From Aristolochia californica (lineage: Eukaryota > Streptophyta > Magnoliopsida > Piperales > Aristolochiaceae): a DNA stretch of 64,000 nucleotides. The stretch lies in the NCBI GenBank assembly GCA_029961685.1, contig JARWKL010000008.1:9488501-9552500 (forward strand), read 5' to 3'. This document shows positions 23,778 through 34,454 of the stretch, one piece after another; within the stretch, counting starts at the first letter, position 1, and each line of letters starts with the position of its first letter. Under the pieces are notes generated by a model. That model was not told the origin of the DNA. It did not search any database and saw only the letters and a program-made list of their open reading frames with translations. A program made the translations under genes and the position numbers.

Positions 23778-25120
23778 TCACCCCCCCCCCCCCCCCCTTG
23801 GAGAAAGAGCTTGTCCTCAAGCTCAAAGTATGGGTAGAGGGTGCGAAATGCCTCTAATGGCTCCCATGTTGTGTCACTGGGGTCAGCATCAGCCCATTGC
23901 ACTAAGATCTCCCAATCACCATGAATACGTCGAGTTTGTAATACCTGTGCCGGGGTAGAAAGTACACGTCCCTCATGGAGTGGTGGCAGCGGGGTGTGCA
24001 GCATGGGCGAATCACCGTGGAAGGCCTTTAATTGTGAGACATGAAAGACGTTGTGAATTCTGGCCTCTGGCGGAAGCTGCAATCTGTAGGCCACTGTCCC
24101 AATGCGGTCCTTCACCTGAAAAGGACCATAATATTTTGGAGAGAGTTTGTGACTTTTGGAGGCTGTCAACGACAGCTGCCTGTAGTGTTGGAGACGCAAC
24201 CAAACATAATCTCCAGGAGAAAAGAAGATTTCCCGGTGCTTCTTGTCATAATATTGTTTCATAGAATTTTGTGCCTTCTGTAGATGAGTGCGCACCTCAG
24301 TGATGAATGTGTCTCTTTCAGCCAATGCTTGGTCCAAAGTTGCGACTTTAGAGGCCCCTGGTTCATAGGCTAAAAGACGGGGAGGTTCTCTACCATATAC
24401 CACCTTGAATGGGGTTGTGCCGAGAGCACTGTGGTAGGAGGTGTTGTAACAGAACTCAGCCCAGGCGAGCCACTTAACCCACCTCTTAGGTGAGTCCCCC
24501 ACGAAACTGCGGAGATACATTTCAATGGTTCTGTTGACGACCTTTGTCTGACCATCAGTCTGTGGATGGTAGGCTGAAGAAAAGGCTAACGTTGTGCCTT
24601 GTAACTTGAAGAGTTCTTTCCAGAAGGTAATTGTAAAGATTGTATCCCTATCACTGGTAATTAAATTAGGCATCCCATGTAATCGTACAATGTTATCCAT
24701 AAAAATTTGAGCTACCTGCGTTGCAGTGTAAGGATGTGCCAGAGGAATGAAATGCCCATATTTAGAGAAACGATCCACCACTACCAGGATAACAAATTTA
24801 CCTGACGAAGAGGGAAGTCCATCTATGAAGTCCATAGAAATATCATACCAGACTTGTGACGGAAGTTGAAGCGGTTCGAGCAACCCCGCTGGACTTAATG
24901 TTTCAGCTTTATTCCATTGACAAATCTAACAAGCCGCCACATAATCAGCTATACTACGCTTCATGCCCCTCCAATAAAATTCCCTACTGATTCGAAAATA
25001 TGTTTTTTGTCGGCCCTCATGTGTACTGTCATGGAAGGAGGCCAAAAGGTTGTTAATCAGAGGGGATGTGTGGTGTAGAAAAATTCTATTTTTGTAGAGG
25101 ACGAGATTGTCCTGAACCAT
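23729..25120 (-). pseudogene. B2 integrase with chromodomain-like tail
   Basis: The HHCC zinc region (25120-24926, HDSTHEGRQKTY, DYVAAC) is separated from the core (24883-23729, 384 codons) by a TAG in the CxxC motif where the sister copy encodes Gln. The core keeps MDFIDGLP and SDRDTIF, but the third catalytic residue is Lys (HPQTDGQTKVVN) instead of Glu. A GPF module and a chromodomain-like WEILVQW..TTWEP follow. The C-terminus reads through a six-Gly run made by the expanded polypurine tract and ends DSIASRV inside the LTR. It is recently active by structure and dead by these changes. Confidence 0.9.
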
Positions 25121-25144
25121 CCAATGTGGTGCCGTTGTGCCCTG

Positions 25145-25580
25145 CTAGATATCCTTGCATAAGGAGATAATATCTAGGTACTGTTGTGCCTCTTCCTGTA
25201 TAGAATCCAACAAGAGAGCTCTGGGCTGACTGATGGCGTTTAATTGCGGCTCTAGAACGTCCCGGCGAGATAAGGCATTAGCCCCTACATTCAAACTTTC
25301 CGGTTTATACTTGACAGAAAAGTCAAACCCCATAAGCTTACTTGAGGCTGCAATGATCAGTGCGAATCAAAAAACAACGTTCCCAAAGATAAGGGCGCCA
25401 AAGGTGTATAGCTTTCGCCAATCCAATCAATTCCCTCTCATAAGCTGCCAACTTGTGGTGGTGTTGGCCCAGTTGACAGCTAAAATAAGCAATCGGGTGG
25501 CCCTGTTGGTGCAACACTGCGCCAATACTGCCCCTTGAAGCATCACATTCCACTACAAAGGACTCCTCAAAGTCGAGAAG
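25145..25580 (-). pseudogene. B2 RNase H remnant
   Basis: MECDASRGSIGAVLHQQGH, AYERELIGLAKAIHLWRPYL and RTDHCSLK give the RNase H fold. A 50-bp deletion after SLK, between AAGTA direct repeats that are both present in B1, removes the YLLE...QQQWL segment and shifts the frame. The next frame (25333-25145, FDFSVKYKPESLNVGANALSRR) completes the domain with the usual ADALSRR changed to ANALSRR. A TAG splits it from RT. Confidence 0.85.
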
Positions 25581-27041
25581 CTACAAAACTGGGGCTGATG
25601 ATAAGGCGTCTTTCAGTTGCTGAAAGGAATGAGCTGCTGTCTCTGACCAGGTAAAAGCATTTTTCTTGAGGAGATTGTTGAGAGGAGCTGCAAGCTGGCC
25701 ATAGCTACGAATAAATTTTCTATAATATCCAGCTAGGCCCAAAAATCCTCTTAAGGCTGTAATAGATGTAGGAATAGGCCAATCTGTGACCGCTTGTATC
25801 TTACTCTGGTCTACCTTCACCCCTGATGCTGAAATAACGTGACCCAAATATGCCACTTCTGATGTGCCCATAGAACATTTTGATCGATTTAAAACCAAAT
25901 GATGTGAACGTATAAGAGAAAATACCTGGTGAAGGTGCTCAAGATGTTCTTCCCAGCTGTTGCTATAGACCAAAATATCGTCGAAAAAGACCAATACATA
26001 TTTTCGCAAGAGGGGGGAAAATACCTCATTCATGAGGGCCTGGAAGGTGGAAGGCGCATTTGATAGACCAAATGGCATTACGAGGAATTCAAAATGGCAG
26101 TGATGCTTGCGGAATGCTGTTTTCTCCACATCTGATGGATGAACTCGGATTTGCTGATAGCCAGATTTCAAATTGAGTTTAGTAAATATAGTAGCTCCAT
26201 GTAGCTCATCTAATAGTTCGTCCACCATTGGAATAGGAAATTTATCTTTAATTGTATGGGCATTGAGTTGTCGGTAATCCACACAGAACCTCCATGACTT
26301 ATCATGATTGCGGACTAGTAATGCCGGTGAAGAAAAAGGAGACCTGCTGGGCTGAATAATACCATGTGCTAACATCTGCTGGCACTGCCTTTCAATCTCA
26401 TCCTTCTGTAAGTGAGGGTAACTATACGGACGTACCACTATAGGCTCGGTCCCCGTTTTCAAACGGATACGGTGATCACAGTGCCTAAATGGCGGTAAGG
26501 CAGTAGGGTCTTGAAAGATATCCTCAAATTCTGTAAGTAAGTGAGATAACTGGCATGTATTTGTGGACTGGACCTGGGCAACCTGTAGTGCGCAGGTGAG
26601 TGGTGCTTGTGTGCCATGCAATATAATTTGATGTTGGTCCTCTATAAAAGACATGGTTAGAGCTTGGAAATCCCATAGTATTGGTCCCAACAATTGTAGC
26701 CATTTAATTCCTAGCACCAAATCGAATCCTGATAGTGGAATCACCAGAAAATCTGCAACAAATTTATATCCCTCAATATCAAAGTGTGTGGCTGGTGATA
26801 TGCCTACACTAGTAATTTTAGCCCCATTGGCTACTGATACAGAAACACCATTCTGTTGCTGTACTACTAACCCAAGTTGTTCTGTCGCCTGCTGACTGAA
26901 GAAATTATGTGTACTACCCGAGTCAACTAAAGCCAGTAATTGTAAATGATGTAATTGGGCTTTAACCTGCATTGTGCTTGCACTGCGTAGACCAGTCATA
27001 GTATGAAGGAAAATCTCTGGATCTTCGTGGTTAGTTTCCAC
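25581..27041 (-). pseudogene. B2 protease and reverse transcriptase (486-codon open segment)
   Basis: The best preserved pol segment of the window. It has protease with LVDSGSTHNFFS (about residue 38), a linker to RPYSYPHLQKDEIERQC, and RT with [30 protein letters not shown] (the usual first catalytic Asp is Asn), [13 protein letters not shown], and the catalytic loop [12 protein letters not shown]. The thumb (LGHVISASGVKVDQSKI) and connection (GYYRKFIRSYG) follow. It ends at a TAG before the RNase H domain. It would be part of one Gag-Pol polyprotein processed by its own protease. Confidence 0.9.
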
Positions 27042-28325
27042 AATTTCTTCCTCTTGTGGTATTTCGTCTCCATCCTCCCACAGACATATACTGAATAATC
27101 GTTTGCAGTGGTGACCAAAAACATACTATTCATCACAATTAAAACAGAGGCCCTTGGCCTTTCTCTGCTCCATTTCCTGTCTAGTAAGTTTTTTGAAGTA
27201 AGGAGCAGGTGGAGCTGAATTAGAGATGTCTGGGCGTGGGGCTGCATTGTCTCTAAATCTTGGAGGTCCATAGGAATGGTTTGGCGCAGAGGCATTATGC
27301 CTTCCTGGCCAAGCTGGTTTTCTGACCAATGACTCCTTTAGAACACGCTGCTTGTGCTCAATTACTCTGGCTAAATTCATAGCGTGGTCTAAATCTGTAG
27401 GAGCATGTAATTCAACTTCTAAACGCAGAGCTTCTGTCAAACCAGCAATAAAAATATGAACATACTGTGTGTGGCTATCAAACTGCTTTGCTCGGGCTAA
27501 CCTTTCCTGGAAGGTCTTTTGGTACACCTCTAGTGTTCCAGTTTGTTTGTAATTGATTAATTCGCCCAATGGATTGCTACTTGAAGGAGGACCAAATCTC
27601 ATCATGCAAGACTGTCTAAAAGTTGCCTAATCCTGAACCACTTGGTCATTTCGAAATTGATGGTACCATAGAAGCGCTTCATCGAGCATGTGGTAGGTGG
27701 CCAAATACACTTTCTCATCTGCAGGTGTTTTTTTATGGTAAAAGAACTGATCACACTTGGCTAACCAAATCAATGGGTCCTTAGACCCATCATACGTAGG
27801 AAAGTCAAGTTTTAAATACCTGGGCACAGTGTTTGGTCCTTGAACGGCAGGCCCCAGATGGGAATGGTGTTGACGCATTGGTGGTTGTGGGGGCGGTGGC
27901 GGGTGGAATGGATGGTGTTCGGCCGGTGGAGAGTAGGCAGCTGGAGGTTGGGCTCGTGTATCATGGTCCTCTTGTCGCCGGAGGAGAGCTTGGATGGCAG
28001 CATCCATTGATTTTATTGCCTCATGCAAATCAGAGGTTGTTTGACGCACCTCTTCCAGGGCATGAGCCTGGTTATCTGTCCTTTGCCTATTATCTTCCAC
28101 TAACTGTCTCAAATCGTCAGGGGAAGAGGAATCCCCAAGGGTGGACCTGTCTGATACCAAGATGTTAGGTTCTTCCCTTGCCATGGATCGAGTCACCCTT
28201 CTTTCCTCTCTTCCCTCCATGGTTGATCTTGACGTTGGAAGAGAAACCTTGTTTCTTGAACGAGTAATGGTGGAACTCAATTTAGAATGAAGGAGCTTTG
28301 GAGGAAGCTCAACCTTGGACCTCAA
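27042..28325 (-). pseudogene. B2 gag, starting inside the 5' LTR
   Basis: The frame opens at 28325 in the LTR (a second ATG is at about 28220, a third at 28186), contains RVTRSMAREEPN and passes through the PBS as ILVSDRS. The region 28100-27930 looks like a coiled coil (NQAHALEEVRQTTSDLHEAI), followed by a proline-rich linker, the capsid part (KVYLATYHMLDEALLWYH, VYQKTFQERLA) and a knuckle (FNCDEQYVFGHHCKR, broken by a stop near 27128). A TAG near 27626 splits capsid. The position of RVTRSMAR upstream of the PBS is shared with the A family. Confidence 0.85.
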
Positions 28326-28612
28326 AGGGAGAATCCAACCTTGACCTCTGAGGGAGAATCAGACCTGTAAAATATAATTTTCTCAATACTTGCCTCTCTT
28401 TTCCTTCACGTCCCCCTAAATAGGGTTGAGGACAAAAATACAAAGATGAACCATTAGGTCAAGTGGTTCATGCCACATTACACTGAACCAACCCAAATTA
28501 AACCAAACCAAATAAAGTAAACCAAATCGAATTGAAATTACATGAAAAGTAAATTGACATAATTTAATTCCTATGCCGATGGATAACTCGTGATGCTATG
28601 GAGTCCATAACA
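28163..28612 (-). repeat. 5' LTR of B2
   Basis: 450 bp pairing with 23341-23777. It holds the gag start codons on minus, and a roughly 25-nt duplicated phrase (GATTCTCCCTYWGAGGT) near 28330-28370. Confidence 0.92.
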
Positions 28613-28617
28613 CTCTC

Positions 28618-30460
28618 GCCTCTGCCCCTGTTTTACATCTTCCAAATTTTGAAGACTTATTTGTGGTTGAGTGTGAAGCTTCTGGTAGGGGCATTGGGGC
28701 CGTCTTACAGCAGCAGTCATACCCCATTGCTTATTTCAGTCGGCAGTTGGCAGCTCGTCATCACAAATTGGCTGCGTATGAATGGGAATTAATCGGGTTG
28801 GCAAAGTCGGTCCAACATTGGCGGCCTTATTTATGGGGTCGTGCATTTCTCATACATACTGATCATTATAGTCTCATGTTCTTACTTGAACAATGCCTCA
28901 CGACTTTGCAACAACTGCATTGGATCAGTAAGTTAATGGGCTTTGATTTCTCGATTGAGTACCATGCGGGGAGATTAACAAGGCAGCGGATGCCTTGTCC
29001 AGGAGTTTTGAACACCAGCACCTCAGATATGCGGTCAGCCAACCTCGTTTCCTCATCCTAGACTTGGTGCGAGATGCACATGTCACTCTTCCTATCCTAC
29101 AGGAGCTCCACAGAAAGATTACAAAGGGACTATGGATTCTAAGTGGTCCATCCAGGATTCTCTTATTTGTTACAAACGACGGATTTACCTTCCTCACACA
29201 TCCGATTTGATTCCAGCCATTCTCTCGGCTTATCATGACACATGAAGGTATTCAGAAAAATTTGCAGTGCATTCGAGCCAATTTTTATTGGCAAGCTATG
29301 AAGACTTCCATTGTGACATATGTCTCAGTCTATTAGGTATGTCAACGCAACAAAATCGATCATTTGAGTCCAACAGGTCATCTACAGCCTCTCACCCTCC
29401 CTACCCAGGTATGGGCTGATATTTCGATGGACTTTGTTGAGAGTCTTCCACTGACAGCTAGAAAATCAGTTTTATTCGTGGTGGTTGATCGGTTCTCCAA
29501 GTATACCCATTTTATTCTGATGGCATCATGAGTGGCACAGACTTTCCTTTAGCATATTGTACGATTACATGGCATTCCAGAATCTATTGTCAGTGATTGG
29601 GACACGGTATTCACAAGCACTTTTTGGAGGGAACTTTTTCGTTTGAGAGGCACAAAATTGAAGTTCTCATCAAGGTATCATCCTCAAAAAGATGGCCAAA
29701 CCGAGGTGGTTAATCGCACCATCGAAATGTATCTACGGTGCTTTGTTATAGATCGTCTGAAGCACTGGATTCAATGGCTACCATGGGCTGAATACTGTTA
29801 CAATACTTCGTTCCACTCTGCTTTGCAATCCTTTCCTTTCAGGGTTCTTTATGGAAGGGATCCCCCTTGCCTTCTCTCTTATGCTAGAGGCTCCACCCGC
29901 GTGGATGCCATTGATCACACACTCATGGATCGAGATCAGGTATTACAGACTATTACAGACCACGTACAGTGGGCTCAAGATCGCATGAAGGGTGCCTACA
30001 ACCAGGGACACCGAGATGTTTCATACGAGATACGGGACTATCTTTGGTTACGCCTACGATCGTACTGCTAGTAGTCCATTGCAGGAACATCGCGCCATAA
30101 GGTCTCCCCCAAGTATTTTGGGTCTTTCTCCATTATTCGGTGCATGGGACAGGTGGCCTATCAAATACAACTGTCAGTCATGGCAAAGGTGCATGATGTG
30201 TTTCATGTCTCCCTCCTGAAACCATATACGGGATCACCGCCTACTTCCTCTCCATTCCTTCCTCCAGTGGACAATGGACACGTCATTCAGAGACCCTCTG
30301 CGATGTTACACGCCTGTTTGGTCGATGACCAATGGGTGATTCTAGTTTAGTGGATAGATACAGAACCTGAAGCAGCTACCTAGGAGCGGCTAGACAACTT
30401 CAAACAGATCTACCCAGCTTACGAGCTTGAGGACAAGCTCTTTCTCCAAGGGGAGGCAGA
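28618..30460 (+). pseudogene. A3 RNase H, integrase and chromodomain-like tail
   Basis: This is the continuation of A3 after B2. RNase H carries VECEASGRGIGAVLQQQ and RTDHYSL-type motifs (28655-28960). The integrase zinc region is frame-broken (29200-29390). The core has SMDFVESLP (about 29428), a decayed second-Asp region (SDWDTVF, about 29597) and HPQKDGQTEVVNRTIEMYL (about 29680), then a GPF-like segment and WVILV (30335). Multiple stops are present. The end, LEDKLFLQGEADV, leads into the LTR. Confidence 0.85.
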
Positions 30461-31300
30461 TGTTGTTGACTCAATAGCACACCGAGTCACCCAAAGGAGG
30501 AGGAAATGACTCACAAAGTTCACTAGTTTAACTTTCATATTTTATATTGCTTTCAGTTTAATTTTTCATTAATTATGTAATGAGAAAGGATGTAGGGGCA
30601 GAATTGGCATTTTTAGCCCTAAAACACTTATGACATCAAAACCCTATTTAAAGGGTAAGGAAATAGAAAAAAGGCAAGTCAGGAATTAGGTTTAACAGGG
30701 TTTGAAGTTCTCCTTGACGAGCTCTAGGGTTGGGAGGTCTCCTTGACGAGCTCCAAGGTATGGTTCTTGAATTGATCCTTCATTCTTATCATCTTTGAAT
30801 TTTGTTTGTATTGAGATTATTCAAGATCAAAGGAAGAAGCGTTTTGAATACTCTTTTCCGAGTTAAGGAGGGGCTTTAGCCTCTTCCACGATATATCAGT
30901 AAGAAGGAAGGGTTTTCCTTCTATCCGAACAATGAGGAAAGGGGTTTGGGTTAGCTACTTGAGCAGAATATCAAAAGAGGCAGCTTTATCCTCTTTTCCG
31001 AGTGTAGGAGGATTAGGGGATCATGACCTCTCTTACGTGGGCAGTAGAAGCCTTCAAGAGAGACTCTACCTCATTGATGTGAGTCTCAAAAAGGGGTTTC
31101 ATCCGTCTTGGTCAAGAACAACACAATTAGTCTTCTAATTACATAGAATTCTAAGAAAAGGAAACTCCTTTTCAAGCATCACGAAAATAGGAAGAGAAAA
31201 ATGAGTCTTTGCTTCATTACCGTGATCACGAACCCTCATAACGTGCTGGATTCACAATTGCCCCGCCAAGTTACTAGATCTATGGCTAGGGACTATAACA
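30461..31300 (+). repeat. 3' LTR of A3
   Basis: 840 bp, TGTTGTTGACTCAATAGC to GGACTATAACA, followed by the duplication CCCAA. It contains a TATA-like CTATTTAAAGGG near 30652 and the hairpin series at 30830-31230. Confidence 0.9.
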
Positions 31301-31305
31301 CCCAA

Positions 31306-31633
31306 GCCCATAAGAAGTAGGATCCACAATGATTACCATGAGCTGACATCCTTATCACATCAGTTGGAAGATCAAGAAGGACTCAAGAAAGTATCTTTAT
31401 CTAATGGTCACGTCCTAGAAGAGTTTTAGTTTGAGTTAGGTTTGTCTTTTATCTATATTGAGTTATTTAATTATGCTAGGACTTATCTTTAAGTGTTAGA
31501 GTTTGGGTGTAATTGGGACAAGGGTAGTTTTATTTTAATTGGACTCTACTACCTTCCTCTATTATAAATAGAGGTTCATGTACTCTAATTATAATAAATC
31601 AATGAAGTTTTTCTCTTTCCCATAAATTCAACA
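31306..31633 (+). repeat. C2 3' LTR, distal part
   Basis: Continues the LTR begun at 19874 and ends CATAAATTCAACA, followed by CTGGA. Compared with the 5' LTR of the same element it has an extra block of about 65 bp (31315-31380) that is partly present in C1. The LTRs of this family therefore differ by indels. Confidence 0.85.
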
Positions 31634-31688
31634 CTGGATTCACAAATCCCATGCCAAGTTACTTGGTCCTTGGCTAGGGACCATAACA

Positions 31689-32926
31689 AGTTGGTATCAG
31701 AACAGAGTAACACGGGAGAACCCAACAATGGTGAGTTAAAAGAGTTGATTGTTACTAACCATTGCGCCAAAAGACCGGTCTGTTAGCGAAGGTGCACCAT
31801 GCATATTAAAGACAAGTCATTCCGACATTGATGATGAGAGGGCAGCAGGCATAGGAAGAAAAACAAGCAGAGAATGAAAGAAAGTTTGCCATAATCATGG
31901 AGAAGTTAGAACAACTTCCAAATATTAATCTCCAGATTGATAGAATTTCTGGAATGATGGGAAATATTACGGTTGGAAGAAATTCAACCCCGGAGCAAAG
32001 AGGAGAGGACAACTCGTACAATGCGGGGGGGGGGGGGGGGACCAGTTTATAGGGCACACTTCCTTTCCTGGCCAAACGGGGTATTTTAACGAAGGAGGAG
32101 GCACAGTACCAAGGTATACAAAACTTGAATTCCCTACTTTTAATGGGTCAGATGACCCCATGATTCAGTTACATAGGTGCGAAAAAAATTTTACCCATTA
32201 GAGAACATCAGATATTGATAAGGTGGGATTGGCCGCCTTCAACATGCTTGATGAAGCACAACTCTGGTTTCATCAAGTAGAGTTGGATAGATTGGTGTTG
32301 GATTGGGAAGAATTTAAGGAATTATGCACTAAATGGTTCAGTCGTCCAACCCATAGTAACCTCTTGGGGGATTTGGTGTTGTTGCGACAAACGGGCCCAA
32401 TTGAACTATATAAAAAAAGTTCCAAGAAAAATTGGCATGAGCCAGTTGAATGCTTTGCGTAGACCAGCAAGTCAATTTATTTATGGCAGGCCTTACTAAG
32501 TCGTTAAGGTTAGAGGTGGAGCTCCACGCACCTGCTGACTTAGCTCGAGCAATGAATCTAGCTCGCACAGTGGAAATTCGACAAAAATTTCAAAACAGGA
32601 GACCAACTTGGCAAGGGGAATGGAACATTTCCAATAGTTGGCAAGGGAGGTTCAACACTAACCCTCATATAGCTTTTCCAGCAGGGCAATAGGTCAAAAA
32701 TCATCCCAGTACTACTCCTGCAGTAAATACATGGCCCAGCAACCCGCCCGCCCAGTATATTCAAAAATTAACTAGTGTGGAGATGGTTGAGCCTAGGGCA
32801 AAGAACTTATGTTACAACTGTGATGAACCATACAGGGCAGGCCATCAGTGTAAAAGGTTGTTCTGGTTAGAGGTCGATGAAATCACAGAATCACAACAGC
32901 TTGATGATCCTACTGATAGATGCCAG
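31689..32926 (+). pseudogene. A2 gag remnant
   Basis: Starts with the PBS (TTGGTATCAGAACAG). It shows the Gag order: a helical N-part (MEKLEQLPNINLQIDRI), a run of 18 G (near 32024-32041), KLEFPTFNGSDDP, LAAFNMLDEAQLWFHQVELD (about 32230) and a knuckle with all four ligands (CYNCDEPYRAGHQCKR, about 32810). Frame slips occur at the G run and near 32455. The sequence is interrupted at 32927, before the protease, by the LTR-tRNA insertion. Confidence 0.82.
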
Positions 32927-32930
32927 ATTC

Positions 32931-34445
32931 TGACATGAGAACTAGGTTAATTATAATTGAATAACCCTTATAATTGTGTTATAGGTGGTTATTTATCGAT
33001 TTTCACTTGAAACGTGCATTTATTGAATTTGACATTAATCATTGCTTATATTGCATATTTTTCTCTCCTGAATGATATTTCATTCCTTTTAGGGTTTATT
33101 TCTTCTTGAAATAATTTTTATGGATTTAATTATGGAATTTCAGGAGAATTTTGGTGGAGAAGAAAATATTTACCAAAATACCCTTAGTGAAAGGGAGGTG
33201 ATTTTTTAGGGCAAATCGTATTAAAACGAGAGCTCGTCGATGGAAATAGGGGGGTCGTTAACCGGAAAGAAGAGAGAAATAGGGGAGGTCGCTGACCGTT
33301 CGGAGGGGAGACCCGAGAAGGCTCCCTCCGAACGGCGTTCGTCACCGTCATCCACCACCATTCGGCAACCGAGAACAGACCCGAGGAGAAATCGAGAGAG
33401 TCTCCGTCGCAGTGAGTTCGATGCTGCCATTCTCTGCTCGCCAGGCCGAGAGGTCACTCGAGAGGGCTCCTTCGGCGCCGATTCCGCATTCCGACCATCC
33501 TCCGGCGTCGATTACCCATTTCCAACCATTTTTGAAGCTATTTCGACTCCGACCGAGATTCGAGAGAGCCGGTCAGAGGATTTTGGCTCCATTCCGTCAT
33601 CCGCCGGTTGTCACCTCCGTCCGTCGGCTTCTATCCTTCTTCGCCGGCGTCGTCTCTACTTCGGGCCACTCGCTCTTGCTACCCGAAGCCATCAATTTCG
33701 GGAAATTTCAGCACTCGTGAGAATGAGTCTGCTGCCCGAGCGAGAGCAAGGGGAAGGGGAGTAATTCGTCATTTTGGAATTTAATTTTTCTATAGTTTGA
33801 ACTTAGGTTTTGAATGTTTATTAAATATGATTTGATAATTAATGTTTATTGAATATTTGTTTTCCGGATATTTTATTAAATTAGCTAGTTAAGGTAGGAT
33901 TATAATTTAGATTGGATTTTGGTATTTTAATTCAATTTTTGTCTTTCACTTTATGCGCCCGAGAGGGGCTAGACGCAAGGATTGAGAAATCGGATTCATG
34001 ATTACGTGGCACTCGAGAGAGGCATGAATCACGGTAAAATCCAGAGTTGATAATTTTAGAATCATCACAATAGGAAATTGATTCTCTGCATTCTATTGTA
34101 ATCCGATCTCTGTCATTAACTCTAGGCACCCGAGAGGGGCTAGACGCAAGGATTGAGAATCCGGATTCATGGTTACGTGGCACTCGAGAGAGGCACGTAT
34201 CACGGTAAAATCCAGAGTTGACGTTTCCTATTGTGCAAGGAGTTAATTAGATTATTGCTTGATAATTTAGGATATAATTAGTGTTTAGTTCAGATTAATT
34301 CATCATATTTGGTTAGCCAAGTTGACTGAAGAATACACAAAATTCAATCCTCCCTGTGGATATGACCCTCGCTTACTGCTAGATTACATGAACGATTCGT
34401 ACGCTTGCGAGGTATAAAAGTCAATGTAACTCAAAATTCACATCA
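32931..34445 (+). repeat. Athila-type LTR with 171-bp-spaced internal repeat
   Basis: 1515 bp. The U5 end carries the Athila/Tat-like phrase CCTCCCTGTGGATATGACCC (34350-34370) and GTACGCTTGCGA. A GC-rich stretch at 33230-33760 is open for 174 codons without known motifs. A 92-bp unit (GAGAGGGGCTAGACGCAAGG to AATCCAGAGTTGA) occurs at 33957-34048 and 34128-34219. After 34445 the PBS TTTTTGGCGTCGTTGCC is complementary to the 3' end of tRNA-Asp. Confidence 0.75.
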
Positions 34446-34454
34446 AGTTTTTGG

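Larger units (their letters stand above)
23341..28612 (-). mobile_element. Chromovirus B2, innermost element of the nest
   Basis: 5272 bp with LTRs 23341-23777 (3') and 28163-28612 (5') and duplications CTCTC at 23336-23340 and 28613-28617. The LTRs differ by only a few substitutions and one 13-bp indel, so this is the youngest insertion of the four. The PBS is TTGGTATCAGACAGG (28146-28160 on minus). The polyprotein is nearly open but carries several single-codon stops. Confidence 0.93.
19980..31300 (+). mobile_element. Chromovirus A3, nested in C2
   Basis: 5' LTR 19980-20811 and 3' LTR 30461-31300, flanked by CCCAA (19975-19979 and 31301-31305). The interior is split by B2 in the RNase H region. 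The LTRs differ at roughly 7-8 per 100 over their first 160 bp by eye, intermediate between A2 and B2, which fits the nesting order. Confidence 0.9.
17898..31633 (+). mobile_element. Non-autonomous copia-like element C2, split by A3
   Basis: 5' LTR 17898-18266, non-coding interior 18267-19873, polypurine tract CTTGAGGGGGAG (19862-19873), and 3' LTR 19874-19979 continued at 31306-31633. The duplication CTGGA flanks it (17893-17897 and 31634-31638). The PBS (GGTATCTGATCAG) is a diverged tRNA-Met type. The 1.6-kb interior has no Gag or Pol motif, so the element must depend on proteins from elsewhere. A second copy, C1, is at 1-1154, which shows that the design is a family and not one deletion. 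Confidence 0.85.

Noticed and set aside
33240..33764. A 174-codon open frame
   Set aside because: It lies within an Athila-type LTR, has no domain motif, and its length is explained by GC-rich composition. Reported as a finding, not as a gene.
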